NCBI RefSeq assembly: GCF_024703895.1
Contig: NZ_CP087968.1
Coordinates: 3,348,001 to 3,412,000 of the forward strand
Direction of reading: 5' to 3'
Length of the DNA: 64,000 nt
Origin: Nocardioides sp. B-3
Lineage (GTDB): Bacteria > Actinomycetota > Actinomycetes > Propionibacteriales > Nocardioidaceae
A model generated the notes under the pieces. It made no database searches. It was not told the DNA's origin and was given only the letters and a program-made list of their open reading frames with translations. The position numbers and the translations under genes are program-made. Shown piece after piece: positions 52,017 to 62,251 of this stretch; position 1 is the stretch's first letter, and every line of letters begins with the position of its first letter.

Positions 52017-52573
52017 CTATCCGTGGACACCGGCAGAGGCCCGCCGGGTGTGGCTGGCGCGGGGTGCGTTGCCCAGAGGCCGCGGGGCAGCGGGGTTGGT
52101 CACAAGCAGGTGGAGGGATTTGCCGTTCATCCGGCTCCGGGGCGAGTTGATGTCAAACCCGTAGCTGGTCGAGTCCCGCTTGGTCGGGAGGAAGCAGTCG
52201 GTGTGAAGCGTCCCGAAGTGCCCATTCGGATGGGCGAGGACGGCACGAACGTTCTTGTCGCCCGTGGCCCGTGCCGAGTAGCAGGTCGCGCTCGGGGCAC
52301 GCAGCAGAGCCGAGCGGCGGCGGGCGGCACGCTCCACGTGAGCATGGTCAGGTCTGCTCGGGCGGCCGAGACGTCCGCGACGATCTCTGCAGGTGGCCCC
52401 GTGGTGCGCCGCTGTGGCGTGGGGTTGAAGTCACTGGCGAACCGGATGAGGTCGGTCCGCACATAGAAGATCCACCGGGGGTAGCCCCGGCGCTTTGCTC
52501 CAGTGTTCGCGGTTGGATGCGACTCGCGGATGATCTGCCAAGCCGTGTTGGGATCGCCGATTGCGCACACCAT
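52017..52573 (-). CDS. Unknown protein inside the IS island (one frame change)
   Basis: Assembled from two frames: MVCAIGDPNTAWQIIRESHP, KRRGYPRWIFYVRTDLIRFA, a change near 52310, then LRAPSATCYSARATGDKNVRAVLAHPNGHFGTLHTDCFLP and a tail ending RRASAGVHG. Codon use is consistent with coding, with two cysteines in the second half. The upstream side is close to the end of the IS1380-type element 2, so the N-terminus may be missing. No family is recognised. Confidence 0.4.
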
Positions 52574-52916
52574 TTCGCAGGAACGGGCGGGCCCGATCAG
52601 TGACCGGTCCACGTCTACGGCGCCGCGGGTCGTGGTGGCCGCGGCGTCCCAGTGCCGGCGGGGGTCTGGCCGGTGACGAGGTGGCGCCGCCAGTCGGGGC
52701 GGGCGAAGACCACGTACCAACGGCCCCTTCGCCGCCCGACGGGAGCTCCAGGGACCCAGAAGCCGCACCGGCGCTAGCCCCGGTGATTCATGACGGCAGT
52801 GACGACGTCGCCGCGGTCTGAGGTGAGCCGGTGGTCGTCTGCGGGTACGACGCTGAGCCGGCTGGCGCTGCCGGGCTGCGGGTCTCCGGGTCGTGATCTC
52901 GTGGCGGACGGGCGGG
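52574..52916. other. Gap beside IS1380-type element 2
   Basis: About 150-200 bases of GC-rich sequence without a convincing gene, then the low-coordinate end of IS1380-type element 2 (near 52775, with the CTAGCCCCGG stretch). Possible short reading frames here run in several frames with no clear codon preference. Confidence 0.4.
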
Positions 52917-54390
52917 TCAGGCTGGTGGTGGAATCGCTGCGATGTTCGCGAAGATCGCGACGATCACGGTCGCCCACGGCCGGGACTTGGGAACCCGGAG
53001 CCGTCTTCGGCGGGCGCCGTGGGTGAGTCGGGCCGGGACGTGGAGGAAGCGGTAGCGCAACGCTTTGGGTTCACAGCCTGCGAGGATCTCGGCGTCGCCG
53101 ACAAGGGCGAGCATGCGGGTCCACGCGACGAGGTCGGCGGCGATCATCACCGCGGTCAGCCGGGCTCGGTTGATCTTGAACTCCCTCGACGGGAACCGCC
53201 CCGGGCCGGTGTCCTTGGCGTGCCGGATCCGGTCCTCGACTCGAGCGTGAGCACGATGCCGGGCTTCGAGGAACGCCAGCTGCACGCCGGGCTGGACGGG
53301 GGTGTTGGTGGCGATCGTCTGGTAGCGCCAGCCGTCACGCTCTTCGAACAACGAGAGTTGGGCGCCGGGGTGGGGGCGTTCGCGGCGCACGATGATCCGC
53401 ATCCCCGCGGGCCAACTGGACAGGTCGAGCAGCCCGGTCAGTTCCGCGACGTCGCCGCCCTCACGGACGCCGCCGTCGGCATCGGACGCGGCCGTCCAGA
53501 CGTCCTTGGGGACGAGCTTGATGGCGTCGCGGATCTTCTCGGTGACCGCGAACCCCACGGAGTACTCAACCCGGCGGCCACGGATCTTGCCTTGTTCGGT
53601 CAGCCAGTCCAGGGAGCTTGTGGGAGGAACCTGCACCGTCGGCGCGGATCAGCAGGTCTTTGCGATACGCGACCGGGATCTGGGCGATCGCGTCGGTGAG
53701 GACCGTGATGTGGTCGGCGGCGGTGTTCGAACCGGCCTTCCCGGTCCGCAGTTGCGCGGCCGGGAACTCTTGGCTGTTGTCGCACCACACGCCGAGCGGG
53801 TGGAAGCCGAAGGTCTTCTTGAACGTGGGCGAAGCGTTCTCTTTCTCGGAGTGTGCGACCACGATGGTGGCGTCGATGTCGAGCACGACCGTCGCGCCGA
53901 GGTCGGTCCCGGCAACCCGGGACGCTGGCAACCCGCCGGGCAGCTGTGCCCAAACGTGGCGCCGGGCGCGGGCACGCGCGGTGGCGATCTTCTTCAACCG
54001 GCCCGGCGTGACCTCGTCCGGGGTCCGCCACACCGTCGGGGGCGACGCGACCGGGCCGAGAACTGGAGCCCGGTGGCGCAGCACGTCGATATCAGCGATC
54101 GCCTCACCACCATCGGCAAGCATCACCGCGACATCGACCGGGACCCGACCGCGGTCGTGGACCGGGGAGAACGAGCGCCGCACCATCGCCTTCGACAACT
54201 CGGTCGTGAGGCCGGTCCGATCGGCCAGAAGACGGAGCCCGACACTGCCCGCGTGAGCCACCACGCCGACACCATCGGCAGATACGGACAAGCCAGCAGA
54301 CCACGAAGTACGCTTCACCTACGGAGTGCCTTCCACGTTGGAGATCTTGAGTCGTCGTAAACCCAAGTTTCCCCTGCGGGGGTAGGCACT
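52775..54390 (-). mobile_element. IS1380-type element 2
   Basis: It carries the transposase 52917-54318. Just upstream of the transposase ATG, the arms AGTGCCT (54325-54331) and AGGCACT (54384-54390) span exactly 66 bases, the same layout as in element 1. The low-coordinate end near 52775 (CTAGCCCCGG) loosely resembles the rc of the high end (CTACCCCCGC). Ends are approximate. Confidence 0.6.
52917..54318 (-). CDS. IS1380-family transposase 2 (one frame change)
   Basis: About 465 residues. The first part has GVVAHAGSVGLRLLADRTGLT, GEAIADIDVLRHRAPVLG, then VVLDIDATIVVAHSEKENASPTFKKTFGFHPL (first Asp) and AYRKDLLIRADGAGSSHKL (second Asp). After a frame change near 53620 come SLDWLTEQGKIRGRRVEYSVGF, FEERDGWRYQTIATN and SREFKINRARLTAVMIAADLVAW, then FLHVPARLTHGARRRRLRVP. 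It is a lineage common in actinobacteria and clearly different from transposase 1. Confidence 0.88.
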
Positions 54391-54988
54391 TCCGTGTTTC
54401 TACGCGCCGATCAGGCCGCTGCCTCGTGAACGATCCGGGCTAGTGGGGTAAACCCCCTCACGAGCAGCCTTACGACGATCTGGACAACACCGAGCAGACT
54501 TCTCTTCACCTGAGTCCCCCACAGGTTGGATGTCATCGGCACTTCCCGTGTGCGCCAAAGACGCGGGCAGCCAACCATTGCTCCCGCCTGCTGCGCTATG
54601 ACCCGTTCTGACTATTGACTTTGAACCCCGACTCAGATTCGAGCACGCACTTGCGCCAGCGGCACGTCGTGAGTCACTTCAGGTCAACGGTGACGCAAGC
54701 AGCCCACGATGATGACCATTCCGCAGTGACGCCGGTTAGTTAGGTTCAGGCTGTCGACGTGGGGAGCTCGAGCGGTCTATGCCGATGATTTCGGCGACCG
54801 GCTCGAGTGCCTGAAGCGGTAGAGGGTCCTGTACGCCGGTGGCCCGGCAATAGGTGGGTCCTTCGATCGTTTTCGTCGCTCCTGAAACAGGGTCGTAGCT
54901 CGTCGGCGCCTACGTCTGTCGGTGCTGAGTGTTCTCATGGTGGCTCAAGCAGTCCATCAAGCACGACGATTGGGAAACAAGGAGCACC
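54391..54988. other. Gene-poor, lower-GC gap upstream of Dyp peroxidase gene
   Basis: This 600-base stretch has no supported gene. It holds a hairpin, CTCGTGA (54423-54429) with TCACGAG (54458-54464), with an inner GGGG-TAAA-CCCC, that could terminate transcription leaving the IS. The rest is of mixed composition, with stretches such as TTGACTTTGAAC that are unusually AT-rich for this genome. It is probably a relic of earlier insertions. Confidence 0.5.
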
Positions 54989-56126
54989 ATGGTTCAGGCG
55001 ATGGGCATCCTCCCTCGAGGCGACGACCGCGAGGTCCTCTACGGCAACCCGCGCACCTGCGGCTACTTCATCGGGGTGAAGCTATCCGGAGGGATCGATC
55101 GATCCTCGGCTGAGCAGTGGCTTGGCCGCATCGATTCACTCGTCGACGCCCTCGTGGCTCTGGAGGATCCCGAGGCCGGCAAGGACAAGGGCGCCAAGGT
55201 GGCGGCGGTAGCGGTCGGCTTCGCTCCCTCGTTCTTCATCACGAATGGGATGCCCCGGTGGTCGCCGCCAGTCGAGCCGCCGGTTGGCTTCCCCATGACC
55301 GGCGTGGTGAGCCCGCTTCGCAGCGGCATCCTGCAGCAAGTGCCGCCGGTCGACGTCGATGTCCTCTTCTACGTTGCCTCGGTCTATGAGGCACGGGTAA
55401 AACTGTTCCCGGCGGGATTGGACCAGTCGCCCGAGGTCGAGCGGATCACGCTGGAGCGTGGTTACCAGCGACTCGACGAGACGGAGCACTTCGGCTATCG
55501 GGATGGCGTTCGCAATGTGATGCCTCGAACCGAGCGCTCCGAGGTCGCGTTCGTGCACCGCGATCGTCGCGAACTCGACGAACCAGCCCGGGCGGACGGT
55601 GACAGCTACATGGCCTACCTCAAGATTCGCCGGGACCTCGACGTGTTCGGCCAACAGCCTCCCCGAACAGCAGGACGCGATCATCGGACGGCGTCGAGAC
55701 GGCGCCCGCCTCGACCTCGAAGGTGTTCAACCGGGCCACGAGCCGACCGACGCCCCCAACTCGCTTCCCCCTTCCTCGCATGTCGCGAAGTCCGGCCCGC
55801 GCGGCCGTCACGACGACAATCAAATCTTCAGGCGTGACCTGCCGTATATGGAGACCACACCTGACGGCAAACTTGAGGTCGGCCTGCAGTTCTGCTCCTT
55901 CCGGGCCACGCTCGACCAGTTTGACGTGGTCTTCAATGACTGGTGCCTCGAAAGCAACTTCCCGATTCAGGGAGCCGGTCCTGATGCCCTGCTGGATCCA
56001 GCACGCGGGCTGACCCGTGTGCTGCGAGCAGGCCTCTTCTTCGTGCCGCCCTATCAAGAGGGTGGTCTCGTCGCCGCTGTCTTCGCGCAACCGATGGCGG
56101 AGCGGAAGCAGCCAGTTGTTGGGTGA
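54989..56126 (+). CDS. Dyp-type peroxidase (one frame change)
   Basis: A haem peroxidase of the dye-decolourising family, about 375 residues. It has FGYRDGVRN (the GXXDG motif whose Asp is catalytic), the distal Arg region, and, in the second frame after about 55650, SHVAKSGPRGRHDDNQIFRRDLPY with the proximal haem-ligand His, then GLQFCSFRATLDQFDVVF and GLFFVPPYQEGG. There is no signal peptide, so it is not the Tat-exported class. The ATG at 54989 has AAGGAGCACC upstream. Its last codons overlap the end of the convergent DUF222 gene. Substrate and cargo partner are unknown. Confidence 0.82.
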
Positions 56127-57330
56127 GGTAGCGGGTGTCGTGGGCTCGGTGGTGGTGGTGGTGGCAGCAGAGGAGGGCGGCGTTGTCGAGGTCTGTTTTG
56201 CCGCCGGCGGACCGGGCGTGGGGGTGGTGGGTTTCGCACCGGGCGGCGGGGATGGTGCAGCCGTCGGTCTGGCATTGGTGGTGCTGGATCCGGATGGCCT
56301 TGCGTTGGGCGGCGGTGTGGAGCCGGCGGGATCGGCCGAGGTCGAGGATCTCGGACTTGCCGCTGAGGACGGCGGGCAGGATCTTGGCCCGGCAGGCGAG
56401 CCTGCGGGCCTGTCCGGCGGTGATGGTGTCGCCGGTGTCGAGGGTCGCGACGCCGGACTTCTCCAATGACGCGGTGAGTTGGTCGAGGTTGAGGTGGACG
56501 GTGACGGTGGTGGCGGTGCCGCCGTGGGTGGGGAGCACGTCGGCGGGGAGTGCTTCGAGGAGGTCGCCCAACGCGAGGCCGAGGAGTCTGGCGGTGGGGA
56601 TGCGTTCGCCGTCGTTCTCGGAGGCGGTGCGTCGGGGTGAGGCGAAGGCTTCGAGGTAGGTCATGAGCCGGGCGGTGGTGGCGTTGGAGATGATGCCGCC
56701 GATCCGGTTGGTGCCGTCGCCGCGCGGGGTGACCGTCAGTCGGGTGTGTTCGGTGGCGCGTTGTTCTTCGCGTTCGAGGGCTTTGCGTTCGGCTTCTTCG
56801 CTGAGCTCGGGCGCGACGACTTCGAGGACCTTGCTCGCCGGGCGCTGTAGTTCGGTGGGGGCGAAGTCGTCGGCGAGGCTGATGAGGTGCAGCTCTGCCT
56901 GCTCGCGGACCTCGGTCGGGACTTCTTCTGGGAGGTCGTCGAGGGCGCGGGCGATGACGACGGCCCTGGTCGAGGTTGACCCGTCCGTCGAGCACCGCGG
57001 CACCCAGTGCACGTGGTCGGTGTCGAGGGACCGGGCGAGGTGGTCGAGGCCGATGCTGGGTCGGTGGTCGTGGCGGGTGGTGGCGGCGTACCAGTGGCCG
57101 ATGCGTTTGGCGCCGTGTTCGTCGGCGACGTCAGCGGAGGCTGCCATGACGGTGAGCAGGAGTCCTTGGGCGCGGGTGATGAGCGTGGAGAGCTGACGCA
57201 TCGTGGTGGCTTTGTCGGTGGTGGGGACGAAGGTCGGGTTGAAGGTGGTGGCCTTGTCGAGCTGATCGGAAAGGCTCGCGACAATGTTCAGAAGCGGGTG
57301 CTGGTGAACATTGTCGTGGGTGGTGTCCAT
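56054..57330 (-). CDS. 13E12-repeat (DUF222) HNH endonuclease
   Basis: About 425 residues with the long N-terminal DUF222 domain and a C-terminal HNH nuclease: CQTDGCTIPAARCETHH, SAGGKTDLDNAALLCCHHHHHRAH. These proteins are multicopy in actinobacterial genomes and behave like repeats or selfish genes; their biological role is unclear. The frame is clean for most of the gene. The final residues differ by frame (55933 or 56054 as end) and overlap the Dyp peroxidase 3' end. The ATG at 57330 is used. Confidence 0.85.
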
Positions 57331-57484
57331 GACGTGATTCTACGCCTGAAAAGCATAGATTAAAACAGGTGTTCGAGTTATCCACAGGCGAATTCGTGCA
57401 TTCCGATATCCACAGGCATTTCGCCCGAAAGCGGCCCACGATTGATGGTTGCGGGGGTTTCGGAGACGCCGCCGTGAGATGCCA

Positions 57485-58253
57485 TCACGGGGAGGAAGAT
57501 CTCTCGGAGACGTACAGCCGGAAGAGGAAGTAGGCCGCGAGCGCGCACAACAGATGCCACACCGCGTGACCCCGGAGCAGCGAGCCGGGGGAGCACCAGC
57601 CGTGCTGCGACAGGTTCCAGATGAGGAACGCGACCAACATCGACGCCAGCGCCGCGAACCCGAAGCCGATCGTCCGCCGCGTCTCTCCTCGTCGCCACAG
57701 CCGCGCCTCCATCACCACGGCGGCGATCAGCAACAGGCCGAACGCCACTTTCCCGGCGTACTGCACGACCGGGATCGGCCGGGTCCACAGTCCCGCGAGC
57801 TCGCAGGCCAGCACACACACGGCATAGGCGGCGACGAACGCCGACGTCCCGCGACGGACGAGTCGCACCCGGGCGTACGCCGCGGCGAACCCGGCCACGA
57901 GATACATGCTGAGCAGGTCGAGGTGCCCGCCCAGCGAGCTCTGCGTCGCGTGCATGGCGGCGGAGGCGGGGCCGAGGACCACGACGACGCAGGCATAGAA
58001 CGTCTGGAGGCCGACCGGCATGACACAGGAGGAGCGGCCCCGGGGAGGCGATCGTCAGGCCAGCGACCACGAAGCCGAGGTTCGACCAGCTGTTCGCCGG
58101 TTGTCGGACCACGCCCGAACGTGCGATCTCGCAGAAGTTGGCACCGCGCCCTACGTCCGGACCGAGCCAGCCGAAGCCCACGGCGAGCACCAACAGGCCG
58201 ACGGACACCACCGCGACGACGCCGGTGGCGGCCGGGGGTCGGAGGCGCTGCAC
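57485..58253 (-). CDS. Ceramidase-like (PF05875) membrane protein (frame change)
   Basis: This integral membrane protein of about 255 residues has the alkaline ceramidase pattern: GANFCEIARSGVVRQPANSWSNLGFVVAGL near the start (Glu, Ser and Asn of the catalytic core), a histidine in GPASAAMHATQSSLGGHLD and, near the end, LIWNLSQHGWCSPGSLLRGHAVWHLLCAL. Seven segments can be counted. Frame change near 58025. The GTG at 58253 is one choice and the ATG at 58279 another. Bacterial members may act on other amides; this is the ceramidase fold by motif only. Confidence 0.78.
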
Positions 58254-58296
58254 GCGGACATCACACCACGCCGGGTCATGGTCTAGATTCCGCTGC

Positions 58297-59333
58297 GTGA
58301 GTGCCCGGGCCCCTTCTGCTGTCATCCTGATCCGCGCCGAACGGTTCACCCCCAACCCCGCGACGGCCGCGGACAACGCCTTCCGGGCCGACGCCCCGGC
58401 GGGCCAGTCGGAGGACGCGACCTCCGCCAAGGCGCTGGCCGAGATGGACGCGTTGGCGGCTGCGCTGCGAGACGCCGGCGTCCGGGTCCACGTCTTCGAC
58501 GACACCGACCACACCCGCCCGGACAGCGTCTTCCCCGAACAACTGGCTCTCCACCCACGCGGGCGGCTACGTCGCGGTCTACCCGATGTATGCGTCCAAC
58601 CGTCGTCACGAGCGTCGCGCCGACGTCCTCGAGATGCTCAAGTCGGACTACCGCGTCCAGACGATCGTCGACTACTCCGGCCTCGAGCCCGACGGCATCT
58701 TCCTCGAGGGCACCGGTGCGATGGTCCTCGACCACGTCTCGCGGGTCGCCTACACCGCGCGCAGCCACCGTGCCGACATCGCCGTCCCGGGAGCGGTTCT
58801 GCACCGACTTCAACTACGAGCCGATGGCCTTCGATGCGGTGGACTCGGACGGCGTGCCGGTCTACCACACCAACGTCATCGCCTGCGTCGGCACCGACGT
58901 CGCGATGATCGCGCTCGAGATGATCCCCGACGAGACTCGCCGCGAGCAGGTCCGCGAACGCCTGAGCGTCAACGGCCGCAAGGTCGTCGAGCTCACCGAG
59001 GAGCAGGTCCGTGAGTTCGCCGGCAACGCCGTCGAGCTCTGTGGTCGTACGCCGGAGGGCAAGCGCCGCTACATCATGGCCATGTCCGCCCGTGCCCGTC
59101 GGAGCCTGCGACCCGACCAGATCGCGGTGATCGAGGAGTCCTGCGAGATCGTCGCGGTCGACATCCCCACCATCGAGCTGGCCGGTGGCTCCGTGCGCTG
59201 CATGATCGCCGGGGTGCACTCGGACCGGCGTCGGCCCATCGAGGAAGCCGGGCTCACCGAGGCGGTCGAGGCGATCAACGAGGACAACCCGGTCACGCCA
59301 GACGGTCGCTACGTCGCCCTCGCCGAGGCCTGA
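58297..59333 (+). CDS. CtlX-like arginine deiminase-family hydrolase (frame changes)
   Basis: A guanidino-modifying-enzyme fold, about 340 residues, of the CtlX (citrulline utilisation hydrolase) type. Pieces: AVILIRAERFTPNPATA, DALAAALRDAGVRVHVFDD, then in another frame NWLSTHAGGYVAVYPMYASNRRHERR, GIFLEGTGAMVLDHVSRVAY, and in a third PVYHTNVIACVGTDVAMI and AGGSVRCMIAGVH (last Cys is nucleophile). Frame changes near 58545 and 58790. The start GTG 58297 is divergent from the ceramidase-like gene. Confidence 0.85.
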
Positions 59334-59340
59334 CGCTCGC

Positions 59341-59955
59341 GTGCCTGCCTCCCTGCGCCGGGTCCTGCTGCTGCTCGGCGGCTGCGTGGTCCCGGGCATC
59401 GGGGTGGCCATGCTGCTCACCGCCGACCTCGGCTCGGACGGCTACTCCACCCCGGTCAACGGCATCGCGATGCGAGGTGACTGGACCTTCTGGCTCGTCA
59501 ACATGGCGGTCAGCGTCGTCTTCGTGGCCATGGCCGCCGTACGGCGTGTGCGACCCGGCCCGGGCACGGTGGTCCAGATCGTCGTGGTCGGCGTGACGGT
59601 GTCGGTCCTGCTGGACGTGCTGTCGACCCCCGACACCCCGGTCGTGCGAAGCGTGCTGCTGGCCGCGGCGTTCCCGGTCCTCGCCGTCGGGATCGCGGCC
59701 TACCTCGGCAGCAACACCGGCGCCGGCCCGGCAGAAGCGGCCGCCCTCGCGTGGGACCCGCCGGTCGCGTTCAGGTGGAGCTACAGCGCGGTCCCGGGGC
59801 GGGGAGCACTGGTCGGGTGGCTCCTCGGAGCGACGATCGGCGTCGGCACCATCGGTGTCATCGTGCTGCTGGGGCCGCTGGTCGACCTTGCCAGTCGCCT
59901 GCTCCGCCTCGACGTGCACCAAGGGACCGTGGCTGCGGCCGATCGGGCTGACTAG
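59341..59955 (+). CDS. YczE/YitT-like membrane protein
   Basis: This 204-residue membrane protein has five hydrophobic segments (RRVLLLLGGCVVPGIGVAML, WLVNMAVSVVFVAMAAVR, VVQIVVVGVTVSVLLDVL, LLGATIGVGTIGVIVLLGPL) and the family pattern GVAMLLTADLGSDGYSTPVNGI. The frame is intact. It starts 8 bases after the CtlX-like stop and is probably co-transcribed. The YczE/YyaS/YitT family is uncharacterised in function. Confidence 0.8.
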   Translation: MPASLRRVLLLLGGCVVPGIGVAMLLTADLGSDGYSTPVNGIAMRGDWTFWLVNMAVSVVFVAMAAVRRVRPGPGTVVQIVVVGVTVSVLLDVLSTPDTPVVRSVLLAAAFPVLAVGIAAYLGSNTGAGPAEAAALAWDPPVAFRWSYSAVPGRGALVGWLLGATIGVGTIGVIVLLGPLVDLASRLLRLDVHQGTVAAADRAD

Positions 59956-60003
59956 CCGCCGGCGTGCTTGCCACGGGGTCGGGCGGTGCGCGATCGTCGT
60001 GCC

Positions 60004-60643
60004 ATGGGAGTTCGCGACAGGCTCAGTGCCGGGCTCGCCCGTCAGCTCGGACACCCGTCCGGTCTCCACGGCAAGGTCGTGGCGCGTGGTCTCAACAAGG
60101 GCAACGGCACCGTCGTGCGCGAGGCCGTGGCAGCGAGCGGGGCGGCGCCCGGACAGACGGTCGCGGACCTCGGCTTCGGGGGCGGTGTCGGCCTGCGGTT
60201 GCTCCCGGACGAGGTCGGCTCCACCGGGATCGTGCAGGGCGTGGAGATCTCGCAGACGATGCTCGCGACCGCGCGACGCAGGTTTGCGGCCGACCTCGTC
60301 AGCGGCCGCCTCGTCCTCAGTCCCGGTGACCTCACCGCGCTGCCGTTGCCGGATGGGTCGCTCGACTCCGTCGTCACCACCAACACGGCCTACTTCGTCG
60401 AGGACCCGGCACGCGCCTTCTCGGAGATCGCGCGCGTCCTGCGACCCGGCGGTCGCGTCGTGGTCGGCATCGGCGACCCTGACCACATGCGCACCTTTCC
60501 CTTCACCGCCCACGGCTTCCGGCTGAGACCGGTCGACGACGTCGTCGAGCTGCTCACCGGGGCAGGATTCAGGGGCCGTGACCGACCGTCGCGTCGGCGA
60601 CGGCAGGACCGCGTTCCATCTCCTCGTGGCGGATCGCGCGTGA
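60004..60643 (+). CDS. Class I SAM-dependent methyltransferase (frame change near end)
   Basis: About 212 residues. SAM-binding motif I is QTVADLGFGGGVGLRLL, motif II has GVEISQTMLATARRRF, and motif III-IV regions are ALPLPDGSLDSVVTTNT and ARVLRPGGRVVVGI. After frame change near 60570 the end is VGDGRTAFHLLVADRA with TGA at 60641-60643. ATG 60004 is used. The target could be a small molecule or an aminoglycoside-like compound; no more can be said. Confidence 0.82.
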
Positions 60644-61063
60644 CGGCAGAGGCGATGTCGGCCCGCGTCGCCGCCAGCTTCGCCGCGCAGGGACTGATGG
60701 CGCACATCGGCGCCCGGCTCGGCCGTGTGTCGCCCGGTGAGGTCCACATCCACCTGCCGATGGGCCCGCACGTCACCCAGCAGCACGGCTACTTCCACGG
60801 CGGCGTCACCACCACGATCGCGGACAGCGCGGGCGGCTATGCCGCGTTGACGCTGCTGCCCGACGAGAGCGAGGTGCTGGCGGTCGAGCTGAAGATCAAC
60901 CCTGGTTGCGCCGGCGATCGGGGAGGAGCTCGTCGCGATCGGCACCGTGCTCAAGTCGGGGCGCACCCTGACGGTCTGCCGGATGGACGTCTTCGCCGTC
61001 ACGGGCACCCAGCGCAAGCTCGTCGCCGCGGGGCAGCAGACCAACATCGCCGTACGCCCCTGA
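60640..61063 (+). CDS. PaaI-family hotdog thioesterase (frame change near end)
   Basis: A hotdog-fold acyl-CoA thioesterase, about 140 residues: VASSFAAQGLMAHIGARLG, HVTQQHGYFHGGVTTTIADSAGG (the HGG and Asp/Ser active-site region), AVELKINP, and after a frame change near 60905 the strand AIGTVLKSGRTLTVCRMDVF. It starts by GTG overlapping the methyltransferase stop (GTGA), so the two are coupled. Substrate is unknown. Confidence 0.83.
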
Positions 61064-61068
61064 GCGGC

Positions 61069-61685
61069 TCAGAACCCGGTCGGTGGTGGTGTGTGCGTTG
61101 CTGAGTCGAGGAGCGCGAGCCCTGCCCAGACCATTTGTTGGCGGGCCTCGTCCGAGGAGAGCCCGCCAACGTCGGTGAGCCAGACCCGGGGCCTCGATAC
61201 CGGTCGCGCTGCGGATGGCCGGGACCGGGCGATGGAGCTGCTCGTCGTCGAGCTGGCCGCACAGCGGGGCGAGCGCCTCACCGATCCAGCCGATCGCGCG
61301 ACCCCCGGCGCAGTGGCAGCTCGCCGCGCCCGGCAGGGTCGTCCTCCAGTGACATCCGGAGCATCACCCGCTGTTGTGGCTCGGTCTCGCCGACCATCGT
61401 CGTGAACCGCTCGAGCACGGCTGCCAGCCGGCCGCGTGCATCGTCCGGGGCGTCGCCGGGGAGCATGGACTCGGTCGCGGTCTCGGGATGCGCCGCGTGC
61501 AGCAGCGCCCGTCGGTTCGAGAAGTAGCGGTAGGCGGTGGTCCGGGAGATGCCGGCCAGCTCCGCGGCCTGCTCGACGCTCGGCGAGACGCCCTGCGCGA
61601 CCAGCTCGCCGGCGGCGGCGACCAGCGCGTCACGGGTGCGGCGCTTCTGTCGGGCTCGTCCCGAGGACAGGTCGACTGTTGACAT
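61069..61685 (-). CDS. TetR-family transcriptional regulator (frame change in C-terminal half)
   Basis: HTH: ARQKRRTRDALVAAAGELVAQGVSPSVEQAAELAGISRTTAYRYFSNRRALL, textbook TetR. After a frame change near 61290 the ligand domain continues to VWLTDVGGLSSDEARQQMVWAGLALLDSATHTPP. Start ATG 61685 (or 61694). It is divergent from the cupin gene, its likely neighbour target; the region between contains an ATACGTCAGTG stretch but no clear palindrome. Confidence 0.85.
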
Positions 61686-61749
61686 GGCCGTCATGATACG
61701 TCAGTGTCGCTTATGGGCACCTGAGTGCCACGAAGCGATGGGAGTCGCG

Positions 61750-62236
61750 ATGCACACCACCAGCACGATCCCGCCCCCCGGTGCGGAACACGGATGAGAC
61801 CGAGCGCCGGTGGTTCTACGGCGGCGGTGTCCACGACTGGTTGGTCACCGCTGCCGACAGCGGTGGCTCCTTCCTGCTCTTCGAGGACAGCATGGAGCGG
61901 GGCAAGCGCACACCGCTGCACACGCACCCGGTCGACGAGACGATGTATGTCCCGGACGGCGAGCTCACGATGCACCTCGACGGTGTCGAGCACGTCGTCT
62001 CCGCCGGCGGTGTCGTGATCGCGCCGCGTGGGGTTCCGCACGCGTTCCTCGTCACGTCCGAGACTGCCAGAGTGCTGTGGCTGCACACGCCGGGCTCCTG
62101 CGAGGCGTTCTACCGCGAGGCCAGCGAGCCACTGTCCGACACGACGCCTCGGGTCGTCGACTTCGACCGGATCCGGGCCGCCGCGCTCACGGCCGGCGGC
62201 ATCGACATCATCGGCCCGCCACCGTTCGCTGACTGA
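61750..62236 (+). CDS. Cupin-domain protein (frame change at start)
   Basis: About 160 residues. The cupin motif RTPLHTHPVDETMYVPDGELTM carries the metal-binding His-His-Glu, and GVVIAPRGVPHAFLVTS carries the last His. Start ATG 61750 (MHTTSTIPPP) joins by a frame change in a C run near 61775 to RNTDETERRWFYGGG. It resembles single-cupin quercetin-dioxygenase-like or sugar-epimerase-like proteins; no substrate can be named. Probably regulated by the divergent TetR-type gene. Confidence 0.8.
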
Positions 62237-62251
62237 CTCCTGCGGGCGCCG

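Noticed and set aside
59293..61047. A 584-residue minus-strand frame opposite the YczE-like, methyltransferase and thioesterase genes.
   Set aside because: All three plus-strand genes have family motifs; the antisense product has none.
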